This document shows positions 34,554 to 44,300 of a stretch of DNA of 46,812 nucleotides, in pieces. Made by a program: the position numbers and the translations under genes. The notes beneath the pieces were generated by a model that did no database searches, had not been told where the DNA came from, and worked only from the letters and a program-made list of their open reading frames with translations. The first letter of the stretch is position 1. Each line of letters opens with the position of its first letter. The stretch comes from Saprospiraceae bacterium (GTDB taxonomy: Bacteria; Bacteroidota; Bacteroidia; Chitinophagales; Saprospiraceae), in the NCBI GenBank assembly GCA_020436935.1, contig JAGQWX010000040.1, forward strand, positions 1 to 46,812, in the 5' to 3' direction.

Positions 34554-35907
34554 TTATACAACAATATATAGCCTGCGATTGACAATATGGACCATCGTAG
34601 GTGCTGTTGTGCTTGCAGGCTGCCAGCAAAAGGTAAAGCCTGTTTTGGTCCAGGCATCTGTGACAGAGGAAGACCGGCTGATGGACCAATTGCAGCAACA
34701 ATGTCTGGATTACATCTGGAAAGGAGGCGAAGAACAATCCGGCGCTGCCAGAGAACGCATACACACAGATGGAGACTACCCTCAAGATGACAGTGATGTA
34801 GTCACTTCAGGAGGCACAGGTTTTGGTATTATGGCCATTGTTGCAGGGATAGAACGAAAATTTATTGACCGGGACAGTGCCGTTGCAAGGCTTGAGCAAT
34901 TGGTGTCATGGCTGGAAAAGGCGGACCGATGGCACGGTGTTTGGCCGCACTGGATGTATCCTTCTGGCAAAACCAAACCATTTTCCAGATTTGACGATGG
35001 TGGTGACCTGGTTGAAACTGCCTACCTGGCTCAAGGGCTAATCACTGCACGCCAGTATTTTGCCACGGGTAATGCCAGAGAAAAAGCCCTCGCTGCCAAA
35101 ATGAATAAGCTTTGGGAAGAAATCGACTGGAATTTTTATACCAAAGGCAAAGATGTGCTCTATTGGCATTGGTCGCCCAACGTGGGCTGGCAGATGAATT
35201 TTGCTGTGAAAGGGTACAATGAGTGTCTCATCATGTACATTCTGGCAGCATCATCCAAAACACATGGCATCAAAGCTGAGGTATACCACAAAGGCTTTAT
35301 GCGCAACGGCGAAATAGTGACGGACAAAGTATATTACGGACTCCCTACTGTTCTGGACCACTTCGACAGCGATGATAAAGCCGTAGGCCCACTTTTCTGG
35401 GCACATTATTCTTACCTCGGCCTCAATCCAAAAGGTTTGAAAGATAAGTACGCCAATTTTTGGGACCTCAACAGAAATCATGCACTCATCCACTACAGAC
35501 ATTGTAGTGAGAATCCTAATGGGTATAAAGGATACAGCGACGAATGCTGGGGCCTCACCTCCTCCTATTCCATGGTCGGATATGCCGGACATTGCCCTCA
35601 GGAAGACCTGGGAGTCATCAGTCCCACAGCAGCTCTGTCATCCTTCCCTTATACCCCTGAAGAGAGTATGAAGTTTCTAAAATTTCTTTATCTGAAACAT
35701 CCTGAAATCGTAGGCAAATATGGCCCATATGATGCATTCTCCTTTCAGTCAGACTGGATGAAACCGCATTACCTGGCCATCGATCAATTGCCCATCGTAA
35801 GTATGGTCGAAAATTACCGGTCGGGTTTGCTTTGGAAGCTCTTCATGTCAGCACCTGAAATCCAGGCCGGTCTTAAAAAACTAGAATTTACCTCCTTCCA
35901 GCAATGA
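34546..35907 (+). CDS. Glucoamylase-family (GH144-like) lipoprotein, single domain
   Basis: 453 residues. Lipoprotein signal with LAGC and the lipidated C26; the next residues are QQKV, with no acidic export signal, so it is more likely periplasmic. The rest is one glucoamylase-like domain (about 43-450) with HGVWPHWM, SRFDDGGDLVETAYL, LYWHWSPNVGWQMN and KGYNECLIMYIL, clearly a paralogue of the preceding gene but without its Ig domains. Differences lie at the active-site edge (for example GHNE in the first and GYNE in this one), which may reflect different chain-end specificity. It starts 8 bases inside the end of the upstream gene. If the first paralogue is an endo-glucanase, this one could be an exo-enzyme releasing sophorose; this is inference. 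Confidence 0.85.
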   Translation: MNSYTTIYSLRLTIWTIVGAVVLAGCQQKVKPVLVQASVTEEDRLMDQLQQQCLDYIWKGGEEQSGAARERIHTDGDYPQDDSDVVTSGGTGFGIMAIVAGIERKFIDRDSAVARLEQLVSWLEKADRWHGVWPHWMYPSGKTKPFSRFDDGGDLVETAYLAQGLITARQYFATGNAREKALAAKMNKLWEEIDWNFYTKGKDVLYWHWSPNVGWQMNFAVKGYNECLIMYILAASSKTHGIKAEVYHKGFMRNGEIVTDKVYYGLPTVLDHFDSDDKAVGPLFWAHYSYLGLNPKGLKDKYANFWDLNRNHALIHYRHCSENPNGYKGYSDECWGLTSSYSMVGYAGHCPQEDLGVISPTAALSSFPYTPEESMKFLKFLYLKHPEIVGKYGPYDAFSFQSDWMKPHYLAIDQLPIVSMVENYRSGLLWKLFMSAPEIQAGLKKLEFTSFQQ

Positions 35908-37445
35908 AAAAAATCATAATCATAGCGCTATTGGCATGGTCCTCTTTGTCCTTTGGGCAAACGGAAATCAAATGCATGACTTATAACATTCGTCTGGATC
36001 ATGCGGGCGACCTGCAGGACAACTGGCAATACCGAAGACAAGAGCTCGCCTCATTTGTAAGATCGTCTGGTGCAGACTTTGTTGGCTTACAAGAAGCATT
36101 ACATGACCAATATGATTATGTAAAAACCGAGTTGATTCCTACATACAGGGTCATTGGTGTTGGCCGAGACGATGGCAAAACCAAAGGTGAGTATGCACCC
36201 ATATATTATAAAAGTGACCGGTGGAAGCTGGTCAAAGACAGTACTTTCTGGCTCAGCCAAACACCAACCATTCCATCAAAAGGTTGGGATGCCAACTTGC
36301 ACAGGATTTGTACTTTTGGCATTTTTGAAGATCTGACCAACGGTGATACCATCCTGGTAAGCAATGTACACTTCGACCACCAGGCTGTTGAAGCCAGAAA
36401 AAACAGTGTCATCCTCCTGGAAAAACACATTGGACACTACACAAGCAGCTATGGTTCATTGTTGATGGGGGACTTTAACCTGGAACCTTCAGATTCCTTG
36501 TACTCGAAACTCACATCTTTTTTATTGGATGCACACCAACATGCAAAAGCCAAATCAGAAATTTCCGTAGGGACATTCAATGGTTTCAAGTTGGAAGGTC
36601 CTTTTGAACGCAGAATAGACTATACCTTTTACCAACCGGAAAAATTTTTGGCACTTAAGTATGAAAGCCTGGAGCCCAAAACTTCTCAGGGTAGACAACT
36701 TTCAGACCACTTTCCGGTGATGACTACCTTCCTGAGCACTTCCAGATTTAAAGCTCGCCACTTCGATTCGGGGTCTCATCAATTGCCATACCGACAGCTA
36801 GAGCCTGAAAAGATTGCTTCCAAGATGCCTTTGTTTGTTTTTATGCACGGTAGGGGAGAGAGCGGCACAGACAATTGGAAACAATTGATTCACGGTAGTA
36901 TGACCCTCTTGAATGCCGCTGACCAATTTGGTGCAATGGTGATTGCACCCCAATGTGGCACAGACGACTATTGGGCGACAGTAACCAGAAAAGAAACAAA
37001 TAATGGCCTTCAGTTTGAATTCAGAGACGACGAAAAAGCGAATCCGGGGCTCAATGCCGTCATGTTGTTGATCGATTCGCTCATTCAATCCGGGACCATA
37101 GACCCCGATAGAATATATATCGCCGGCCTTTCCATGGGAGGCATGGGTACGTGGGAATTGTTATGGCGAATGCCGGGTAAGTTTGCAGCGGCAGCGCCCA
37201 TCTGTGGAGGAGGTTCTCCTGTGAAGGCCGGTGCAATCAGCAAAACTCCGATATGGGCTTTCCATGGAGTGAAAGACAATGTCGTACAAGTATATCATTC
37301 CATCCGTATGTTGGAAGCGGTACAAAAAGTTGGAGGAAAAGCCAAAATCACGCTCTATGAAAACGTTGGCCACAACGCCTGGGATTTCGCCATGGAAGAC
37401 CCTGAACTTCTGACATGGATGTTTTCAAAATCAAAAAATAAATGA
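35904..37445 (+). CDS. Fusion of EEP-type phosphodiesterase and alpha/beta-hydrolase esterase
   Basis: 513 residues. A signal peptide (about 1-18, ending SFGQ) points to the periplasm. Residues 22-278 form an endonuclease/exonuclease/phosphatase (DNase I-like) domain with all metal and catalytic residues visible: N28 (TYNIR), E64 (LQEA), H156 and D158 (HFDH), D190 and N192 (GDFN), D239 (RIDY), D268 and H269 (SDHFPV). Residues 305-510 form an esterase of the PHB-depolymerase/phospholipase type with nucleophile S410 (GLSMGG), D458 (GVKDN) and H490 (VGHN). Both halves look active. The ATG overlaps the upstream stop (ATGA 35904-35907), and the next gene overlaps its stop in the same way. In a glycan operon a phosphodiesterase plus esterase would remove phosphoester and acyl groups from a decorated sugar. 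Substrates are inferred, not shown. Confidence 0.88.
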   Translation: MKKIIIIALLAWSSLSFGQTEIKCMTYNIRLDHAGDLQDNWQYRRQELASFVRSSGADFVGLQEALHDQYDYVKTELIPTYRVIGVGRDDGKTKGEYAPIYYKSDRWKLVKDSTFWLSQTPTIPSKGWDANLHRICTFGIFEDLTNGDTILVSNVHFDHQAVEARKNSVILLEKHIGHYTSSYGSLLMGDFNLEPSDSLYSKLTSFLLDAHQHAKAKSEISVGTFNGFKLEGPFERRIDYTFYQPEKFLALKYESLEPKTSQGRQLSDHFPVMTTFLSTSRFKARHFDSGSHQLPYRQLEPEKIASKMPLFVFMHGRGESGTDNWKQLIHGSMTLLNAADQFGAMVIAPQCGTDDYWATVTRKETNNGLQFEFRDDEKANPGLNAVMLLIDSLIQSGTIDPDRIYIAGLSMGGMGTWELLWRMPGKFAAAAPICGGGSPVKAGAISKTPIWAFHGVKDNVVQVYHSIRMLEAVQKVGGKAKITLYENVGHNAWDFAMEDPELLTWMFSKSKNK

Positions 37446-39745
37446 AAAAGATTAGCGCATTTCTGATCGTAGTTTTTCTAGCTACTTCCTTTTATCAATG
37501 CAAAACCAGTAAAGAAAGTCTGATATCTTCGCCAAAAACATTGCCTTTCAGCAGCCGTGTTTCAGCTCTTCTGGGCAAGATGACCACGGAAGAAAAAATT
37601 GGTCAGCTCAACCTGGTTACCCCGGGAGGAGCGGTGACAGGATCTGTTGTAAGTACCGATGTTGAGGCCAAAATCAAGGCCGGCAATGTTGGGGGGATAT
37701 TTGGAATTAGAGGTGCGGATAAAGTAAGACAGGCGCAGCAAATAGCCGTAGAGCAAAGCAGGCTTGGCATTCCACTCCTGGTGGGAATGGATGTGATCCA
37801 TGGACATCAGACAATGTTTCCGATACCCTTGGGGCTATCCTGCTCCTGGGATCCGGCATTGATAGAGCAGACGGCCAGGGTTGCAGCTGTGGAAGCTACA
37901 GCAGATGGGTTGATGTGGGCATTTTCGCCGATGGTGGATATTGCCAGAGACCCAAGGTGGGGAAGGATTTCAGAAGGCTCGGGTGAAGATCCATTTCTGG
38001 GATCACTGATCGCAAGAGCAATGGTCAAAGGATATCAGGGCAATGATCTTGCCGCAAAAAATACCCTCGCAGCTTGTGTCAAGCACTATGCTCTTTATGG
38101 AGCAGCAGAAGGAGGAAGAGATTATGCAACTGTCGACATGAGTCGTATTAAAATGCACAACGAATACCTGCCACCGTACAAAGCAGCGATCGATGCCGGA
38201 GTTGTTTCTGTTATGACTTCATTCAATACATCTGAAAATGTACCTGCCACAGCCAATCAATATTTGTACCACGATGTACTCAGGAATTGGTGGGCTTTTA
38301 ATGGTCTCGTTGTGACAGATTATACAGCCATCAATGAGATGATGGCGCATGGGTTGGGCGATCTTGAGACAGTTTCGGCCCTTGCACTCAAAAATACTGT
38401 TGATATGGACATGGTTGGCGAGGGCTTCCTTACAACTCTGAAAAATTCGTTGGATAAAGGTGTCATTACCATGAAGGATATCGATTTGGCTTGCGGAAGG
38501 GTACTCACCATCAAGGAGCAGCTTGGCATATTGGATGATCCCTATAAATACTGTGATGAAAGCAGACAAGAAGAGATCATGAGCCAGGAACACCGCGACT
38601 TTGCCAGAAAAGTAGCTGCTGAGTCTTTTGTATTGCTCAAAAATGATAAAAACGTACTGCCTTTGAAGAAAGGGAGCTCTATAGCAGTGGTCGGTCCTTT
38701 GGCCAACAGCAGAAGAAACATGTTGGGTACCTGGAGCGTGTCGGGAGATTTTGAGAAGGCAGTGACAGTGCTCGAAGGATTCAGGGAAGTGGCCGCAGGC
38801 ACAGGCACCAGTATTTCATATGCAAAAGGGGCGAACATCAGCGATGACCCGGTTTTTGCAAAAAAGGTCAATGCATTTGGCGAGGAAATAACCATCGATA
38901 AAAGGAGTCCGGAAGACATGATCTCAGAAGCTGTTGGTCTGGCAAAAAATGCCGATGTTGTCGTAGCGGTGATGGGAGAAGCAGCCGACATGACAGGCGA
39001 GGCGTCAAGTATGGCCGACATTGGACTTCAGCCATCGCAGGTAAAATTGTTGGAAGCTTTAAAAGAGGTAGGAAAACCTATCGTACTTGTCTTGTACAAT
39101 GGCCGGCCGATGACACTAAAGTGGGAAAACGAACAAATTGACGCTATCCTGGACGTTTGGTTTGGAGGAACAGAAGGTGGCAGGGCGGTTGCAGATGTTT
39201 TGTTTGGAAGCGTGAATCCATCAGGAAGACTCACGACAAGTTTTCCCGTTCATGTCGGTCAAATTCCCGTTTATCACAGCATGCTCAACACAGGAAGACC
39301 ATACAGGGGCGAAGAAGCATCAAAATTCAAATCTAATTATCTGGATATACCCAATGAGGCGTTGTTCCCGTTTGGATTCGGACTTTCATATACAAGCTTT
39401 GAATATGGTGATGTAGTGCTTTCAGCTCCATCCATGGCAAAAGGCGGAAATATAAAATGTGCTGTCACAGTTAAGAATACTGGTAATCTTGAAGGCCGCG
39501 AAGTGGTACAGTTGTACATCCAGGATGTTGCTGCTTCCATCAGCAGACCGGTGAAAGAATTGAAAGGCTTTCAAAAAATCAGCCTGAAACCAGGCGAATC
39601 CAAAAGGATAGAATTCACAATTGATGAAAGTCTTTTGAGTTTTTACAATACAGACTTAAAACTAGTCAGCGAGCCTGGTGCTTTCAAAGCCATGGTGGGA
39701 CCTAATTCACGCGACCTCAAGGAAAAGGCTTTTGAATTGAAATAA
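37442..39745 (+). CDS. bglX: GH3 beta-glucosidase lipoprotein
   Basis: 767 residues, the usual length for BglX-type GH3 enzymes. Lipoprotein signal with the lipidated C20 (FYQC). The (beta/alpha)8 domain (about 40-370) has the substrate-binding motifs GMDVIHGH and FSPMVDIARDPRWGR, CVKHY, and the nucleophile D293 in LVVTDY. The alpha/beta sandwich domain follows (about 385-620), then a fibronectin III-like C-terminal domain (about 670-760, VTVKNTGNLEGREVVQLYI). It cleaves oligosaccharides to glucose; GH3 enzymes in comparable loci prefer beta-1,2-linked glucose (sophorose). It is the last gene of the operon, overlapping the upstream stop by 4 bases, and is followed by a hairpin. No acidic export signal follows the cysteine, so it is likely periplasmic. 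Confidence 0.94.
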   Translation: MKKISAFLIVVFLATSFYQCKTSKESLISSPKTLPFSSRVSALLGKMTTEEKIGQLNLVTPGGAVTGSVVSTDVEAKIKAGNVGGIFGIRGADKVRQAQQIAVEQSRLGIPLLVGMDVIHGHQTMFPIPLGLSCSWDPALIEQTARVAAVEATADGLMWAFSPMVDIARDPRWGRISEGSGEDPFLGSLIARAMVKGYQGNDLAAKNTLAACVKHYALYGAAEGGRDYATVDMSRIKMHNEYLPPYKAAIDAGVVSVMTSFNTSENVPATANQYLYHDVLRNWWAFNGLVVTDYTAINEMMAHGLGDLETVSALALKNTVDMDMVGEGFLTTLKNSLDKGVITMKDIDLACGRVLTIKEQLGILDDPYKYCDESRQEEIMSQEHRDFARKVAAESFVLLKNDKNVLPLKKGSSIAVVGPLANSRRNMLGTWSVSGDFEKAVTVLEGFREVAAGTGTSISYAKGANISDDPVFAKKVNAFGEEITIDKRSPEDMISEAVGLAKNADVVVAVMGEAADMTGEASSMADIGLQPSQVKLLEALKEVGKPIVLVLYNGRPMTLKWENEQIDAILDVWFGGTEGGRAVADVLFGSVNPSGRLTTSFPVHVGQIPVYHSMLNTGRPYRGEEASKFKSNYLDIPNEALFPFGFGLSYTSFEYGDVVLSAPSMAKGGNIKCAVTVKNTGNLEGREVVQLYIQDVAASISRPVKELKGFQKISLKPGESKRIEFTIDESLLSFYNTDLKLVSEPGAFKAMVGPNSRDLKEKAFELK

Positions 39746-39750
39746 AAAAT

Positions 39751-39781
39751 AGAGGCCTGTCGGGTTACCGCGCAGGCCTCT
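39751..39781 (-). terminator. Hairpin between the convergent GH3 and GH11 genes
   Basis: The 9-base GC-rich inverted repeat AGAGGCCTG (39751-39759) / CAGGCCTCT (39773-39781) lies between two convergent genes. On the minus strand it is followed by TATTTTTTATTT, so it is a good terminator for the GH11 gene. On the plus strand the stem comes 5 bases after the GH3 stop but lacks a T-run, so it may act weakly in both directions. Confidence 0.75.
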
Positions 39782-39809
39782 GTGTAAAAGCATTTACAAA
39801 AAGAAATCG

Positions 39810-41144
39810 TTATTTTTGTTTGGAAAACTTCTTGGTTGTTTCCTGTCCATCAGCAGATATTTTCAATAAATAAGTGCCAGATTCCAGGTCATTGATTTGC
39901 AGCGTGTTGCGGCCCGCTTCAATACAAAGCGTTTTCAGCAAGCTGCCTTTTATATCAAAAATGAGGGCTTTACCACTGCCTTTGACTTCGTTTGACAAAT
40001 CCACAAATAAGACATCAGAGCTGGGATTTGGGAATACATTGACATCGTCCAGCACCGTATTGCCTTTTGAGGTGATGATTGTTTTGATTTCACGGTTGGA
40101 ATTACCAAAACCTATGTAACCATTGCAATGCATCCACTCACTGTTTGAACCTCCACAGCTGTTGTTTTGCCAAACGGCAGTATTGGAAGTTTGATTTTCA
40201 GCTTGTCTGGCGCTCCCATTTACAGTGATGTAATCCACTTGCACGTCCCTGCCGGTGGCGTCATTGTTGTAGTTGATAGTTATGCCCCCGGTCGCAGAAC
40301 TGGATACGCTGTAGTTGGCCATTGAAGTGGTCAGCGTCCAGGTGCGCACATTGGTGTTTCCGACCCTGAGGGTGATTTGTTCAGCTCCTGATGTTCCTCT
40401 GGCACGTACAGTATAATTGACAGAACCTGATCCGCCTCCTGTATTACCGCCACCTGAGCTGGAGCCGGCATCCCAGATCGTCACATTGGATCCTCCGCTG
40501 CTTTGGTAACCCTCCGTACCCATGACCTGGTAGGAGTGGGTGCCCAGATTCCATCCTCGGCTTGCCCATGCATTGACGTGGTTGGCAAAGGTGATGGTGG
40601 CATTGCTTCCTGTTGCTTTCTTGGAAGTTCTTACGCTCCAATATTGATAGAAAGTTGCAGTTCCCTGTATGGAAGGCTGATTGACCCTTTGAGTGCGGTA
40701 TAAATCATAAGTGCCTCCATCAGTTGTCACAGTGCCAACGGAAGTTGCTCCCGGAGGTCTCCATGTACCCCAACTTTCGACGACGTAGTATTCAACCAGC
40801 GGACTGGTGGTCCATCCGTAAAGTGCCAGATAGGTATTACCGCTTTGGTTGAAGTAGCCGGCGTTGTATCCAATGACTCTGTTGCTGGTTCCTGTCTGCC
40901 AGCCTTTGCCACCAACACAATTGCCTACGTTCGTCCATGTTGTACTGTAATTGCCCCCGGAACCAAGGGTAATGCAGGCGCTGCCCTGCCCATCGCTCCA
41001 CCAGGTGTAATAGTATCCGTTGTTGGTACCAGTAGAATTGTTGCAGATTTGTTGTGCTTGTAATTGTGAAGTGGCAAAGATCGCCACGCATCCGGCCAGA
41101 CACCATCTTCCTAAGGCCAGAAGCTTAGTTGTTTTCATTTTCAT
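39810..41144 (-). CDS. Secreted GH11 endo-1,4-beta-xylanase with CBM60-like module and T9SS domain
   Basis: 444 residues. Signal peptide (about 1-31), then a GH11 catalytic domain (about 33-228) with both catalytic glutamates: the nucleophile E118 in [11 protein letters not shown] and the acid/base E211 in [10 protein letters not shown] Gly/Ser linker (about 228-242) leads to a calcium-dependent CBM60/CBM36-like xylan-binding domain (about 243-345, [15 protein letters not shown] then [13 protein letters not shown]). A Cys-containing segment and a type A Por sorting domain close the protein (about 370-444, [22 protein letters not shown]). It should cut xylan outside the cell. The specificity differs from the beta-glucan enzymes next to it, so it is not obviously part of the same pathway. 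It is downstream of the hybrid regulator on the same strand with a 232-base gap. Confidence 0.94.
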   Translation of the reverse strand: MKMKTTKLLALGRWCLAGCVAIFATSQLQAQQICNNSTGTNNGYYYTWWSDGQGSACITLGSGGNYSTTWTNVGNCVGGKGWQTGTSNRVIGYNAGYFNQSGNTYLALYGWTTSPLVEYYVVESWGTWRPPGATSVGTVTTDGGTYDLYRTQRVNQPSIQGTATFYQYWSVRTSKKATGSNATITFANHVNAWASRGWNLGTHSYQVMGTEGYQSSGGSNVTIWDAGSSSGGGNTGGGSGSVNYTVRARGTSGAEQITLRVGNTNVRTWTLTTSMANYSVSSSATGGITINYNNDATGRDVQVDYITVNGSARQAENQTSNTAVWQNNSCGGSNSEWMHCNGYIGFGNSNREIKTIITSKGNTVLDDVNVFPNPSSDVLFVDLSNEVKGSGKALIFDIKGSLLKTLCIEAGRNTLQINDLESGTYLLKISADGQETTKKFSKQK

Positions 41145-41194
41145 GTAGCTTAATTTTTAAAAAATGTGATTTGAATTCAACAAACCACCTATGT

Positions 41195-41263
41195 CAATAG
41201 GGTGATTTGGAAAATGAAGGTGGCCATATCCATTTCTTGTGATTAAAATTACAATAGGGTGAT
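41195..41263. repeat. Pair of 12-base direct repeats upstream of the GH11 gene
   Basis: CAATAGGGTGAT occurs at 41195-41206 and again at 41252-41263, 57 bases apart from start to start (about five helical turns), within the 232-base gap between the GH11 gene and the hybrid regulator. Both lie 50-120 bases upstream of the GH11 ATG on its side. This is a plausible operator pair; I see no promoter match nearby. Confidence 0.5.
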
Positions 41264-41376
41264 GTTACCGGACTAGGAAAATCGTCTATATAAATAGGGA
41301 ATTTGTCCAAAGATTATCATGTGATTGATAATCAGTAAGATATAAAATTGGGTATGCCTGGGTTTGAATATAAAAT

Positions 41377-44300
41377 TTATATCTTTTTATTGCTGGTGAA
41401 GTGCAGCTGGTATTCTTTTGGTGCAACATTGAATTGATCTCTGAAGACCTTGGTGAAGTACGATGGGTCAGCAAAGCCACATGCGTAAGATATTTCGCTG
41501 ACATTCATCTGTGTTTCATTGAGCAACTGCGCAGCCTTGTTTAGCCTTTTTATTTTGATAAGATCATTGATGGAATGTTTTGACAATGATTTAAACTTTT
41601 TATAAAAAGCACTTCTGCTCATATTCACAGCATCGATGATGTGATTGACATTAAAACCGGCATCGTTGTAGTTGTTTTCGATAAGGTCAAGGACCAACTG
41701 CATGAAAGATATGTCCAGCTTATTGGAAAGTGATGCATTTTGGATGGCACCCTCTTCATTCACGAACTCGTTTCTTACTTTTTCCTTTTTGCGAATGAGG
41801 TTTTCTATTCTGGCGATGAGGACTTGCGCGTCAAATGGTTTACCAATGTAATCATCTGCGTCGGTTTCAAACCCGATCACCCGGTCTTCAGCACCTGATT
41901 TAGCCGTCAAAAGTATAACAGGAATGTGCGAATATTTGATGTCTGATTTCAATAAACTGCACAAGGTGATGCCATCTATACCGGGCATCATGACATCGCT
42001 GATGATAAGATCTGGCAGATACTCATTGACCAACTTTTTATATTCCAAAGGCTCAGTAGTCGTTACTACCTGAAACTTTTCCTGGAGTATGGATTGGATA
42101 TAATGTACAATTTCCTGATTGTCATCTATAACAAGTATGGTTTTTTGGGTTCTGTCAGATTCAGCGAGCTCTGTATTTGTATCCAAAACAGCAGGCTGTA
42201 TTATTTCGTTTTGCTTTGCGACCAATTGAATGGGAACATTTACTGTAAAAACACTTCCCTCGCCAAAAACGCTCTCCACCTCGATGTTTCCATCCATCAA
42301 TTCCACCAACTTTTTGGTGAGATTGAGTCCTATTCCATTTCCTTTTGCATTTTCATTGGTTGCTTTTGTGGTGTAAAATCTTTCGAATATTTTACCCAGG
42401 TCATCTGCATGAATGCCCGAACCCGTATCCGCGACACTCAAAATCATCGTAGAAGTTTCCTTATTGATCAGCAAATTGACATTCACTTTGCCTTCCTGAG
42501 CCGTATGACGGATTGCATTGGACAAGAGGTTGTTCAGGATTTTCAGAAGTTTATCTTCGTCAATACTCACCCTGCAATGTTCCACGGAAGTATATAAATT
42601 CAAGTCTACTCCTTTCAGGTCCGCAAGAATTTTGAAACTGCTGACGCTTCCTTTAACGCAATGGATGACATCAATTTCTGAGTTTTGAATCCTCATTATC
42701 TGATTCTCCAGCTTGTTGAAGTCCATGATCTGGTCGACCAGAACTTTGAGTCGTTCTGCATTGCTGTAGATGATATCGATGTTTTCTGTAGGTCCCAGAT
42801 TTTTTCTCAACTGATCGAGTGGACCCAAAATCAGCGTCAGCGGTGTTCTGAGTTCGTGTGAAATGTCAGCGTAAAACTGGCTTTTCAATTGGTTGAGCTC
42901 CTCACTTTTTTCTTTTTCCAGATGCTCTTTCCAGAGGGTGTTTTTTAGATTGATGGATATCAGGGTGTGCCTTCTGAAATAGTAGATCAGAAAAAGAATA
43001 AGGGCGAGATAAAAGATTTTTGCAGGTATTGAAGCCCACCAAGCCGGAAGCACTTCGATTTTCAGGCTTAGTCCTTCTTCATTCCATACCCCATCATTGT
43101 TCGACGCTTTCACCCTGAAAGTATAAGTACCGGGGTCCAGGTTGGTATAGGTAGCACTGCGTTGGGCGCCAACATAGTTCCAGTCTTCCTCAAAACCATC
43201 CAGGTAGTAGGCATACTGATTTTTCGCCGGTGCAAGAAAATTGAGCGCTGCAAAGTCAATGGTAAATATGGAATGCTGGTGCTTGAGGATCAGTTTTTTG
43301 ATGCTGTTCAATTCTGCATCTAAAATGCCGGTATCATCCCCGGGTACAACAGGCTTGTTCATTACACTGAGGCTCGACAAGACAACATCAGGAGCCGCAG
43401 GGTTTTGTTTGATGGTCTTTGGGTCAAAAACGTTGAAGCCATTGTTGCCTCCGAAAAAAAGAAGCCCTTCTTTGTTCTTGAAAGATGACCTGCTGAGAAA
43501 TTCCTTGCCTTGCAATCCGTCTTCTTCACTGAAGTTGACAAATTGCACCCGCTCACCCGGAGTAAATCTGGAGAGTCCTCCGTTGGTGCTGAGCCACAGA
43601 TTTCCAAAATTGTCCTCTTCAATGGCTTTTATGGAATTGTCTGGTAAACCATCCTGCTTTGTGAATTTGATAAAGCTGCTGTCTCTCTTATTGAACAGAT
43701 TCAATCCATTGCTGGTGCCTATCCAAATGTTTTTTTTGCTGTCTTCAAAGATGACATTTGCACCATTGTAGCTTATGCTTCCCGGGTTTTTTGGGTCGTT
43801 TCTATAGGTCACAAAGGTGTTCTGTTTCCGATTAAAGAAATCAACGGCTTCTGATGTCGATATCCAGATATTGCCATCGCTGTCCTCCAATAAGTCCTGC
43901 ACCCAATCGCTGGATATACTTTTGGTTACGCCGGAATAGTCAGCAATGATTCTTTTGAAAGTCCCGTAGTTTCTATCCATAAAATTGAGGCCGCCCCTCA
44001 TAGATGCAATAACCAGTTCACCCCTTGAAGTCTCGATCAAATCAAACATGCTGTTGCTTCCAAGGGTCGTAGAATCATTTTCTGAATAGTTGTATCTTTT
44101 AAACGTCCCATTGCTCTCGTCCATCAGGTTGAGTCCACCTTCCCACAGACCTATCCAAACCTTTTGATCTTTTGTTCTCAGAATGGACCAGACTGCATTC
44201 GAACCCAATGATTTCGGGTCAAATTCTTTGTGCTTGTATTCTTTATAAAGTTTGGTGCGCTTGTCATAAACATTTAGCCCATCTTCGGTTCCAATCCAGA

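Noticed and set aside
38542-39021. Antisense frame of 159 residues inside the GH3 gene
   Set aside because: It is a shadow of the GH3 codons, rich in Ser, Ala and Pro, with no recognisable protein.
42094-42597. Long antisense frame inside the hybrid regulator
   Set aside because: It lies entirely opposite a well-supported gene and shows no domain or start site.
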